64,000 nucleotides of DNA from Paludibacter sp. Lineage in GTDB: Bacteria; Bacteroidota; Bacteroidia; Bacteroidales; Paludibacteraceae. Numbering within the stretch: the first letter of the stretch is position 1; the number at the start of each line of letters is the position of its first letter. A program made the position numbers and the translations under genes. The notes below the pieces were generated by a model. The model did no database searches and was not told the DNA's origin. It saw only the letters and a list, made by a program, of their open reading frames with translations. Below are positions 41,696-51,700 of the stretch, in pieces. Location of the stretch: positions 1 through 64,000 of the forward strand of contig JAMPAY010000007.1 in the NCBI GenBank assembly GCA_023666945.1, read 5' to 3'.

Positions 41696-44600
41696 ATTGG
41701 GCAGAAATGAAATATCGGATAGATATAAAACAAAATCGAATGTTGGTTTTGTTACTCGCTATATGGGTGTCCGTTGTGGGATATGGGCAAATGGCAATGC
41801 CTTATATCAATAGTTTGGGCGTGCAGGCAGGGAACGACTATTTCAATCAAGTATTGGAGAGTAAATTGCCGCAGGATTACTTGCAAGATATTTTTGATAA
41901 GGACGGACAGCCGCTGATGGATTATTTATTCATCGTTCCTGAGATGGACGATGTGTTGTGTGCGTTGTTAAATCAGGCATTCGGGACCGATTATTATGCA
42001 GTTACGGAGGACTATGTATTTGTCTTCTGTGCTGAGGGTCGTGAATATAAAGCCTATTCTTCCGTGTTTAAGGCTTCCAATAGTAATTTCCCCCTATTGA
42101 CATTGCTGAAACGGATTGGTGGAAATGAAAGTTTGGATAAGTTGAAGTTGTATTTTACGGGAACTGTACATAATGCGTATGCAGGAGGTAAGGAGTGTGA
42201 GGGATTTTTTGAATTGGAAGGAGGTGATGGAGAAACGGTGGATGTCTATATGCGCGATTTTGCTGTTCTTTCTGTGCAGAATAAAACACTGACAATCGAT
42301 TTGAATCAATTATTTGCCGGGGGCTTGGTGGGAATGGCTGCACCATTTGCCATAAAAACAACCGGTGGAAATAAAGCGAATCCGCTGACGGTTAGGTTCC
42401 ATGTGAAAGGGGAAAATAAGTTGGTAGGCGGTGCTGTCACCGAGTTAAAATTACGAGATATGCAGGGAACAGAGGGTATGATTGTGGGGATGTTGTTATC
42501 GTTGCTGAAAATGTCGGCATCTCCTGTTGCCTTACGACCTATTGGAGGTGAGTTCGGATTGGACTGGCTGAGTACGCGCACAGGTCAGATTGTTTTCGAT
42601 GACTATTGGACCGATGCACAACGTACAAATGGATCATTGGATCTGTTTGTAGACAACTCAGGGCGAGAGGCTCCGTCGGTCAACTTGGGAAATGCGTATG
42701 GTAGTTGTATTTTTAATGGTGGTGTATATGGTTTGACTACGGCTGTAAGCAATAGTATGTTCTATGTCAGTTCCATGTCAATCTGCTATCGCATGATCGA
42801 ATTGATGGGTATGCGTTTCTATGGAGTGGGTACATCGGTTTCTACTCCCGAAAGCGATCATACGATCGACTACAATGTGTGGATTAAAGATGGCACTTTC
42901 TATACACATTCGGCGGACGATTGTAAAGATGTGTTAGATGTGGTGGGGCATGGTTGGTATGCCGACTATTCCGATCTGCGCTTGCCTATTAAGACGATTG
43001 TCGATGGCGGTTCGTTTGCTAATTGCGAAGTTTATGCTTGCGATGCTTCGGCAGAACAAGGAGTGTCTGCAACTAACTCAAATAAAGAAGCTTTGTGCCG
43101 TATCCCCGTTGTTGTGGCAGATTATCAAGAAGGACAAGGCTATGCCACGAACGTTGTCTTGAATGATAAATATGCCAATTATGGCAAAGAAGCATTGATG
43201 CCGATGAAAGAAAAAGATGATACCTATGTGGTATATCCTCTTTTACCCACTGGAGCATGTGGGCAGAACACGGCAGGACAACATGTCTATAATTGGGTGT
43301 CTGTTATTCCTTTAATGGGAGTTAAGATGGAGGCGGTTGAACTGACTATGGGAGGAGATGTTGAAGTATTGACGGTTGACCCGAGTAGTCAGATTCTGCG
43401 TAAAAACTCCTATTTGTTTTATACACGACTGAACGATTATACAAAGTCGTATGCTTCTGTCAATATCATGGGAATAGATGTACGTGTAGAGCAGGCTATA
43501 CGTTTGGCAGGGGATGATGAATATACGCAAGTTCTAAATGAAACACAATATACGATAGAACATGGGCTCTATACGATGCTCTCTTTTGAATCGAATAAGT
43601 GGTATACGATAACTCCGCCTTATGATGTACATAATGTATATGTTTTGGAAACTTTGCCGGACGAAGCATTGGCGGAAAACGGATTGACGGAAAAAGACAA
43701 AGGAACAGAGCGATATTTACAAATACAAGGTGAAAAAGATGGTATATTGGCGCAAGGTATTGTAACTTCTCTGTTGCCGGATATTTTATCCGGTAAAGGG
43801 TCTGGGGTAGGTATGAACTTAATGGATATCTGTGAGAAAACGTTGCATCTGCCCTCTTATAAACTGACCTACTATAATCCCGATCTTCCTAATCATGGGG
43901 CTGATAAGGCTAATTATGAATTGCGCGAGTTAGTAGATGCCGGTGATGAAGATTTCTATGGGATATGGTCTATAGAGAACTCTGTGGATGATTATAGTCA
44001 AAAATGGAAATTTGTAACTGATAAAGAACCCTCGCAGTCCTATGTTTTGCAAGATGGTTCTCTTGTAGAGAATGCATCTGTCATTATGCAAAAGGGACAC
44101 GTTTATTCTTTGTTTTTACCGAGTGGGAACGATAAGTATTGGGATGGAAAGTATCTCGTTTTTGAAGGATACGGACCGCAGACTATAGATGGAACGGAGA
44201 TGTTCAAAGAACCGAAAAATGGAAGTAACTGGGAACCCTACTATTGGATTCAAGACTATGCGGAGTCCGATAAGGTATATTTGCAAGGAAATGCTACCTT
44301 TGGTCGATACGAACCTACAGAACAAATATTTGTACCGGATACGGACCGCGGTAGCAAACATGATTTCGTACGAAAAGAGGGAATACCGGTGTTGCCATGG
44401 GAGACCTATATGGTAATGAGTACTGATAATACCATACAATACTCATCGCTTTCTGCCTTATGCAACGCTCAGTCTGCCATACAGCAAGATGCTCCTGAAC
44501 AAATGGGCTTGTCAGAAAGTGCAATGGCGAATCAATGTCCGCGTGTGGCTGATAAATCGTTGATTGTATACAATGGCGAAAAAGGTATTACTTTGCAAGC

Positions 44601-44763
44601 CTTTGAACAACAAACAATACGTGTTTATACGATAGGAGGCATACTCGTTTGGTCGGGTAAAATGTATGATGGCGATGTGAGGGTCTTGCCGGTTGAAGCT
44701 GGTGTATATATCATACAAGGCGAACAAGAAACAATAAAACTTATCACTAACGGAAGAAATTAA
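41692..44763 (+). CDS. Large secreted protein with T9SS C-terminal domain
   Basis: The 1,023-aa product has a signal peptide after a basic N-terminal extension (hydrophobic core about 18-30, ending G-Y-G-Q). The body has no recognised enzyme motif: a helical N-terminal region (to about 150), beta-rich domains with several G-D-N-x and Y-x-V repeats, and an Asp/Tyr-rich C-terminal half. The last 75 residues form a type A T9SS sorting domain: I-R-V-Y-T-I-G-G, V-W-S-G-K and V-E-A-G-V-Y-I-I-Q. It should be exported by Sec, cross the outer membrane through T9SS and be anchored on the surface. It overlaps both neighbours by 1 to 4 bases, so it is part of a tight operon. Confidence 0.8.
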   Translation: MNWAEMKYRIDIKQNRMLVLLLAIWVSVVGYGQMAMPYINSLGVQAGNDYFNQVLESKLPQDYLQDIFDKDGQPLMDYLFIVPEMDDVLCALLNQAFGTDYYAVTEDYVFVFCAEGREYKAYSSVFKASNSNFPLLTLLKRIGGNESLDKLKLYFTGTVHNAYAGGKECEGFFELEGGDGETVDVYMRDFAVLSVQNKTLTIDLNQLFAGGLVGMAAPFAIKTTGGNKANPLTVRFHVKGENKLVGGAVTELKLRDMQGTEGMIVGMLLSLLKMSASPVALRPIGGEFGLDWLSTRTGQIVFDDYWTDAQRTNGSLDLFVDNSGREAPSVNLGNAYGSCIFNGGVYGLTTAVSNSMFYVSSMSICYRMIELMGMRFYGVGTSVSTPESDHTIDYNVWIKDGTFYTHSADDCKDVLDVVGHGWYADYSDLRLPIKTIVDGGSFANCEVYACDASAEQGVSATNSNKEALCRIPVVVADYQEGQGYATNVVLNDKYANYGKEALMPMKEKDDTYVVYPLLPTGACGQNTAGQHVYNWVSVIPLMGVKMEAVELTMGGDVEVLTVDPSSQILRKNSYLFYTRLNDYTKSYASVNIMGIDVRVEQAIRLAGDDEYTQVLNETQYTIEHGLYTMLSFESNKWYTITPPYDVHNVYVLETLPDEALAENGLTEKDKGTERYLQIQGEKDGILAQGIVTSLLPDILSGKGSGVGMNLMDICEKTLHLPSYKLTYYNPDLPNHGADKANYELRELVDAGDEDFYGIWSIENSVDDYSQKWKFVTDKEPSQSYVLQDGSLVENASVIMQKGHVYSLFLPSGNDKYWDGKYLVFEGYGPQTIDGTEMFKEPKNGSNWEPYYWIQDYAESDKVYLQGNATFGRYEPTEQIFVPDTDRGSKHDFVRKEGIPVLPWETYMVMSTDNTIQYSSLSALCNAQSAIQQDAPEQMGLSESAMANQCPRVADKSLIVYNGEKGITLQAFEQQTIRVYTIGGILVWSGKMYDGDVRVLPVEAGVYIIQGEQETIKLITNGRN

Positions 44764-47336
44764 TGATTATAACTATGAAAAGAACTTGGGCTATATGTAT
44801 TTTGTGCCTGTTAACTTCTTTGGCGTATGCTGAACAGGGAGATGTTTGCTCTAATGCTATTCCTGTCGATGTTGAATACAGCGGTATTTGTGCTGAAGGA
44901 GAATACTGGTTTACGGCAGATACATGGGCTTTGCCGCTTACGTTCTATTACTATCCGGAAGATGTTGATGCTCCTGCTCCGGAGATATGGCTCGATTTGA
45001 CTTGTACACCGGGTGTGTATGACGACCCTGCAGTAGCGGAAATGTTGCAGTTTGCAGATAAATACGGACTATCGTTCCCTATGCAGGAAATCCCTGAAGC
45101 ACAATTTGATGAAGAAGGACGTTTGTACTACTCAGTGATGTACGATCGTAATTATCGAGATATGTTGTACAATCAGGGAGTAACTTATGCTATTCCTGCC
45201 TACGTGCGCTTGGTTAGTCATTGTCAGGCTATGGTATCCATAGTGAGCAAATCAATCAACTCGCAATGCCGTGACTATGTTAATACATTGGGAATGAATA
45301 CAGAGTTACTTTATGCACCATCCGATTCTGTATATATACATTTATGGCCTATCGGAGAATGGATTAAATATAATTATAAAATTACGTGGTCGGGCGAGGG
45401 AAAACTCGATTTTTACGATGGCATTACATGCAAACTGAATAAGCATGAACTGACACGAGATTATTTCTCAATGCCGGACGAGACTATTGTGATGACTCCG
45501 GAACGAACATCTGCATGGATAAAAGATATTTACCAAACCGACTTGTATGTACGTTTATATGCAGAGTCGGAAGGAATACTTAAAATAGCAGCCTATGAAG
45601 ATAAAACCGAGTTGTCACAATATATCATTGCGGGCATCGAAGCGGCCATCGATATGGATACCAAATCTATTAGTGCAACTTTGCCGGCAGGCACAAATAG
45701 AAAAGAGGCAATCAAGGCTGCACTGATTACATTTCAAGTACCGGAAGGTTCAACGTATACTTATGCGTATAATACGCGAACGTATAATACCCTTACATTT
45801 ACGGTTACAAGCAATACGGGGCAAACTACAACCGAAATATATTCTTTACGAGACATCGTCGAGTCTTCAACTGCGGGTAATACCGATGCTACATTGGCTG
45901 CGCTGACGGTTGACGGATATAATGTGGATAATTTCTCTGCGGCAACTTTGCGCTACGATAATATCGAAGTTACAACCGCACAACCGCACGTAGAGGCTGT
46001 CGCTACCAAAACTACTTCTTCTGTTGAAATCTGGCAAGCACAATCCGTGCCGGGAACAGCCACTGTAATAGTTACGGCAGAAGCCGGCAATACACAAACC
46101 TATGTCATACAACTCATTGCCGGACGTAGTAAAGACGCGTCTTTGCAGTCTGTATTCTTCGATGGTAAACCGTTGGAGTCATTTTCACCTGAGCAATATA
46201 ACTATCGCTTACCGGTCAGCCATTTACCACAACTGACAGCGCAGGCAACCGATGCGAAGGCAGTGTTTTCCATAGAACAGGCAAAAGGTATTCCCGGTTT
46301 TGCACAGGTGCGGGTTACTGCCGAAGCGGGCAATGTACAAACTTATACATTCAATTTCGTAATGGATGAGCGTTTCGAACCGTGCTTGGGAGAAACCGAA
46401 ACCATCGCTATAGACAAACCTGTAATCTTATCACCGTCCGATGCTGATAAGGTACTCAATATTCCTATTAAAGATTGGACGGAACAGATGATACGCTTTA
46501 TATGGAGCGGGAACACCGACCTTGTTGTCTATATGGGAACCTCTTGTTTCTTCGATGTGGAACATCCCGATGAAACATTGGTCGATAGTTTTGTTGTAGC
46601 ATTGCCTGTGGGGGAAACAATACGTCATTACGATTTCCGTCCTGCAGAACTGAAAGCACTTTCACATCTGTCGTTGGATGGTACGCTTTACTTGCGTTTC
46701 AGCATAAAAGGGGAGGGCGATTTGTTGATTACCGATTGGGAAGAAAATTGTCTCACGCAAAGTACGCTGATAATGCTACCATCCGAAACTGCGATACCCG
46801 TATCATCCTTTGCTAAATATCGTTTCTATTTGCCCGATTGGCAAGGAGGTACTGTTCGCTTGACATGGCGGGGAGAGAGTGCGTGTAAGGCATTTGTTGC
46901 CGATGCTTGTGATTTCTATTTGACAGATAACAACATCCATGTACTGCATCCTGCACCTTATACCTTTGCTGCGGGAGAAGGCTCTTGGGAAATATCTTCC
47001 TCTATTGTTAACGAGTGGAACTATGCTACAGACGATGGCTTTCTCTATATGCGTTTTATCAATAGTTTGCCGGGTACACTTACGGTTGCCAAGACACCTG
47101 ATGAAGTAGGTACATCATGCGATAGAATCGATTCTTCCGCTTTATCTATCGAAAAAATGGCTGATGGCTATCGCTTATCATCTGTCGAACAGCAAGATAT
47201 TTTTATTTTTGGTGTGGATGGCAGATGTGTTAAATCACTTACACTGATGCCCGATGCTCCTCTTACAGTGCGACTCCCGTTGGGAGTGTATATACTCAAA
47301 TCGTTTAATGGAATATATAAACTTATGAATAACTGA
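44763..47336 (+). CDS. Secreted beta-sandwich protein with cadherin-like repeats and T9SS tail
   Basis: The 857-aa protein has a signal peptide (M-K-R-T-W from ATG 44775, ending L-A-Y-A). Its N-terminal half has Cys-containing beta modules. About residues 375-540 are two cadherin-like beta-sandwich repeats (A-A-L-T-V-D-G-Y and L-Q-S-V-F-F-D-G-K starts, V-T-A-E-A-G-N-x-Q-T-Y ends). Two further modules of about 115 residues follow, each with a W-x-G-x strand and Y-x-R-F-x end. The C-terminus is a T9SS sorting domain (I-F-G-V-D-G-R-C, L-G-V-Y-I-L-K). Its start codon shares a base with the stop of the previous gene (TAATG). No catalytic motif was seen; a structural or adhesive role is likely. Confidence 0.8.
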   Translation: MIITMKRTWAICILCLLTSLAYAEQGDVCSNAIPVDVEYSGICAEGEYWFTADTWALPLTFYYYPEDVDAPAPEIWLDLTCTPGVYDDPAVAEMLQFADKYGLSFPMQEIPEAQFDEEGRLYYSVMYDRNYRDMLYNQGVTYAIPAYVRLVSHCQAMVSIVSKSINSQCRDYVNTLGMNTELLYAPSDSVYIHLWPIGEWIKYNYKITWSGEGKLDFYDGITCKLNKHELTRDYFSMPDETIVMTPERTSAWIKDIYQTDLYVRLYAESEGILKIAAYEDKTELSQYIIAGIEAAIDMDTKSISATLPAGTNRKEAIKAALITFQVPEGSTYTYAYNTRTYNTLTFTVTSNTGQTTTEIYSLRDIVESSTAGNTDATLAALTVDGYNVDNFSAATLRYDNIEVTTAQPHVEAVATKTTSSVEIWQAQSVPGTATVIVTAEAGNTQTYVIQLIAGRSKDASLQSVFFDGKPLESFSPEQYNYRLPVSHLPQLTAQATDAKAVFSIEQAKGIPGFAQVRVTAEAGNVQTYTFNFVMDERFEPCLGETETIAIDKPVILSPSDADKVLNIPIKDWTEQMIRFIWSGNTDLVVYMGTSCFFDVEHPDETLVDSFVVALPVGETIRHYDFRPAELKALSHLSLDGTLYLRFSIKGEGDLLITDWEENCLTQSTLIMLPSETAIPVSSFAKYRFYLPDWQGGTVRLTWRGESACKAFVADACDFYLTDNNIHVLHPAPYTFAAGEGSWEISSSIVNEWNYATDDGFLYMRFINSLPGTLTVAKTPDEVGTSCDRIDSSALSIEKMADGYRLSSVEQQDIFIFGVDGRCVKSLTLMPDAPLTVRLPLGVYILKSFNGIYKLMNN

Positions 47337-47340
47337 TAAA

Positions 47341-48747
47341 ATGAAAACAAATACTTTACTAATTCCTATTCTGTTCTTTATGTTGTTGCCGTTGCGTCTG
47401 TATGCCGGTATTATTGGTTGTTTGGGATTACCCAAAGATGCACCCTGTGAGCAATGGAGAGAATGTATGAATGCTCCTGAGTGGTATTGTGATTGTCGCG
47501 ATGCCATCCCTTTTCGCTATGGTATGGATACACTCATTAGCGATACAACTTGGTTCTCGGCAACACTGAATGATATCAGTAAAGGACTTACCGCATATTG
47601 GTTCGCCGATAATGCTGTCACTTTTGATATTTTCCTCACTTGTACGCAAGAGTCATCGACTATGTCGTTTACGGTGGGCAAAAACAGTGCATATAATCTC
47701 GATTATAAGGAAATCGAAGAGAAGATGAACGAATACGGAAGCGTTATTGGCGGAGTCGTTTCCTCCATGACGGTACGTATACGTGTGGCTCCGCGTGGAG
47801 GGGTACTCGGAAGAGCAATTCTTACACCATACGATGAAGGACCGCACTCCGTATGCTCAAATCCATTACCGATTTATTATAATATCACCTATGTTTCTTC
47901 CAATGTCGATAATGTATATCGGTTCTCAATTAATACCATTCCTAAACCGATGTTGGTGCGTTGGGTGCAGACAAACAATCTTCCGGTTAAGATAGAGGTT
48001 ACTTATGGCAGTTGTGATGGCGATGTTGTTGCCGCTGTCTCTTTAGCCGATTCTTCCAAAGTATGGATGGTTGATGCTGAGTTGTTGCAACGGGCATATA
48101 CCGAAAAACAAGCATTGTACTTCCATTTCTATAGCCAACATGTTGGTAGAATTCGTTTTATCGCTCCTTTTACTACCGAAACATCCGAAATAGATGTAAC
48201 TGCTTGTCAGGGAGTCGGCTTGCAATTGGCTGATACCACTTTGTTGGAATCCACTGTCTATTGCGATACGGTTTATCTTGTTGATGCCGAAACGGCTGTC
48301 GGTACATTATGGCTGAATACGTACAATTTAGTGGTAGAACCGCCCCTGACAACAACACAGACTATCTTCCTGAAACCCGAAGACTTTCCCTATCTTTATC
48401 GCTATCAGTATGTCGTGCGCGATTATGGCACCTACGATGTGTTGATACAAGAATCGGGTAAGTGTGATGAACAGGTTTTGTTAACGGTGATGCGTCCTGT
48501 TAATACTTCTTTTTCGGCACTTCCGTCTGAAGTCACTCTGTCGCCCGTGTCTGCTTTAGCGGGTACGCCGTTCATCCTCACAGGAGTTGAAAAGGGGAAT
48601 TTGAAAGTATTCTCTATTGTGGGAGAATGTGTTTTGTCGCTACCTGTGGTAGGTACTACTGAATTTATCTTGCCTGTCGCAGGACAATATATTGTTCAGG
48701 TACAAACGGAACAAGGAATGGGAAAAACAAAAATAATAATTCTATAA
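47341..48747 (+). CDS. Secreted protein with T9SS tail, cysteine-rich N-terminus
   Basis: The 468-aa protein has a signal peptide (M-K-T-N-T-L-L, ending L-Y-A-G) followed by a Cys-rich segment (C-L-G-L, C-E-Q-W-R-E-C, Y-C-D-C, residues about 27-52) that could form disulphides. Two beta-sandwich modules follow (about 55-155 and 165-280), similar in layout to those of the two neighbouring proteins. The C-terminus has the T9SS pattern L-K-V-F-S-I-V-G-E and V-A-G-Q-Y-I-V-Q-V. It starts 4 bases after the previous stop and is followed by the giant repeat protein 16 bases later. Confidence 0.78.
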   Translation: MKTNTLLIPILFFMLLPLRLYAGIIGCLGLPKDAPCEQWRECMNAPEWYCDCRDAIPFRYGMDTLISDTTWFSATLNDISKGLTAYWFADNAVTFDIFLTCTQESSTMSFTVGKNSAYNLDYKEIEEKMNEYGSVIGGVVSSMTVRIRVAPRGGVLGRAILTPYDEGPHSVCSNPLPIYYNITYVSSNVDNVYRFSINTIPKPMLVRWVQTNNLPVKIEVTYGSCDGDVVAAVSLADSSKVWMVDAELLQRAYTEKQALYFHFYSQHVGRIRFIAPFTTETSEIDVTACQGVGLQLADTTLLESTVYCDTVYLVDAETAVGTLWLNTYNLVVEPPLTTTQTIFLKPEDFPYLYRYQYVVRDYGTYDVLIQESGKCDEQVLLTVMRPVNTSFSALPSEVTLSPVSALAGTPFILTGVEKGNLKVFSIVGECVLSLPVVGTTEFILPVAGQYIVQVQTEQGMGKTKIIIL

Positions 48748-48763
48748 AAACAATAAACTAACA

Positions 48764-51700
48764 ATGAAAAAATCTATCTTCTTACTGCTAATGAGTATCT
48801 TGGCATTGGGAACGTATGCTGCTACGGGAACAACTGTCGATGATGCCGTTGATTTCAGTTGGACTGAAGGGCATTTGCAGGAGGCCAATACACTTTGTTG
48901 GTATAGGGTCAATCTCTCTGAAATGCCGGACGGATACGATGCGTTGCTCTATCTTAACAACATCGATGATGCTGTCGCTACCATCACGGCACAACCCTTT
49001 GTGATGCTATCGTCCTTATCATCAATTAACGATGCCGTTACCAAAAAAATCGAACCGGGACGAAACTATGCTATGAATCTGTCGCATTCGACAATCAATG
49101 CATTGAATACGAAAATTGTATATGTTTCTTTGAAGACAGATAAAACGTTGCGTTTCTCTGCCGAACCGGTCGAACCGGGAGAAAAGGATCTCGATTGCCT
49201 CAATGCACTTGAGTTCGTCCGTACAGGTACTACGGTCAAAACAGGAAATACATGGTATACTGTTGATATCACCGACCTGAAAGCCGATCCTTCCAAAACA
49301 TTGCAGGTCTCTGTTACTAATCAAGGTTCTGCCGCTGCAACTGTCACTGCAGGAATTAGTTTCGATTGTCCCAGTACTGCTACAACCGATCTGACACGCA
49401 CCTTGGCTGCAGGTGAAACACGTACAAAAATCATTGATCGAGCACTCTTTGATATGGTGGCTGTCGATTTACTCTATGTTCAGGTTCTAACATCACAACC
49501 TTTGCACATTACGGCTACTGTAGTGGAGGCACCTATACAACATCTTCCTGAAATCTCAGGAGAAATTGATTTTCAATTAGAAAAACAATATACGCAGAGT
49601 GTTGGAGAACAGTGGTATAAGGTAAATGCAAAAGAATTGCGTGAGGCAGGAAAAATAGCAGAACTTACATTGTCTAATATGGGCACTGCTAATGCTTCGA
49701 TTACTGCAGATGTGGCGTTCTCCAATCCTGCAACATCACTAATGACACGCACTATCACACTCTCTAAAGGTGCAGTCTTGGTGCGCGATTTGGCACGCAA
49801 CTTGCTTGAGTCTGTCGCTGGCGACTATGTCTGGATTCGTCTCTCCACTACTGCTGAAATTACTTTCTCGGCACGTCTTAAAACACGTACCGAAGGTACG
49901 GCCTGTATGGCAGCACGGGCGTTCGATTGGGAAAATGGAGATTGGCAAACTGGAGGAACAACTGTTTGGTATGCGGTCGACATCACCGAAGCCAAGTCTG
50001 CCGACAATGTCGGGAAAGACATTATGCTGACAGTCGAAAACTTGTCACAAAAGGCAACTACGTTGGCTGTGCAGTTGGCATTCGATTGTCCTTATACCGG
50101 TACTACCGATGCCACCCGCACTCTTGCTGCAGGGGCTAAACAATCCAAACGTATCGAACGCGGCCTCTATTCCAACCTGTTGGCGGATATCGTCTATGTA
50201 GGGTTGTCCACCGAGCAAAACATACGTATCACGGCAACTTTGGTAGATGCTGAAGATACCGATTGGAGTAAAGATTGTGTACTCGACAATGCAGTATTGT
50301 TTGATTGGGAAAAAGGTAACGACCAAGCAGCCAATACGGCCGTGTGGTACAAAGTCGATCTTACACCTATTTTCGATAAAGCGGATACCGTACCCGAAAT
50401 TACGGTCACTAACCTTGGAGCGGTTGGGGCACTGATTGCAGGCGAACTGGCATTCGATTGTCCGGCATCCGAACCTACAACTCAACGTTCCATTGAAATT
50501 GTAGCCGGAGGTTCGTATGTCAAGACTCCTGCACGCAACCTTATCGAAACTTTGGCGGAAAATGTAGTCTATATTCGCGTGGAAACTACGCAACCTATTC
50601 ACATTCAAGCATCACTGAAAAAAGAAAATGAAGGACTCAATTGCTTGAATGCTATCGATTTCGATTGGGTCAATGGTAATACCCATCCTGCGGATAAAAC
50701 TTTGTGGTATAAAATCGATTTGACCAATGTTAAGAATACTCCCGGACAAGCAGTGCGTGTGGGTATCCAAAATAAAAACGGTATAGCAGGTGGTATAAAT
50801 GCTAATATCTATTTCGATTGTGGCGATGATGTCGCTTATTCTTATTCGATGACGCTCGGAGCCAATGCACGCAAAGAAACTGATCTCGGTCGGGCTCTGA
50901 TTATGAATCTGAACACCGATGTTATCTATATCGAACTTACATCTGAGCAGACTGATTCCTTGTATGCGATTATTTACGAAGATGTACTTATCGAACCTAT
51001 TGAGGCTTGTGCCGATGCGTTGCCTGTTGAGTATAATATTGATATAGAACAACCGCAGGGCGAACAATGGTACTATGTGGATATCAACTATCTGCAGAAG
51101 TTCACCGGTGGCGATGCTACACTCACTATCACCAACAAAGAGGAAACGTCTTCTCAACTCACTGCGCAGGTGGCATGGGCTTGCCCTGTTACCGAACAAA
51201 TGCTCGATCGTACACTCACACTGGGTGCAGGAGCGGTTTACTCCAAGGTAATTACGCGTACATTGATCGAAGGAGTGGCTAACGATACGGCTTGGATTTG
51301 CATTACGGCATCTTCACCTGTTACATTCCGTATTGATATCTCCGATGAAAGAGGAGAGTCCTGTTCTGCACCTATTCTCTTCGATTGGGTTAATGGTAAT
51401 ATTCATCCCGCCGATGCTACTTTGTGGTATAAGGTCGAGTTGGATACGTTGAAAAACGAATCGGAAGACAATTTGCATGATTTCCGATTGAATGTGCAGA
51501 ATCTTATGGATGCGGCTATATCTGCCTCTGCCGAAATTTATTTCGACTGTTTGGACGATCCTACGGCCGATTTGGCATATGATTTCACGGCAAACGAACT
51601 AAAATATCGTGATATTGACCGCGACCTCTTGGAAACGTTTGGATGGGCTCCGTTGCTTATCAAATTTTCTTCTACAGGCGATGTGCACTTATATGCGGAA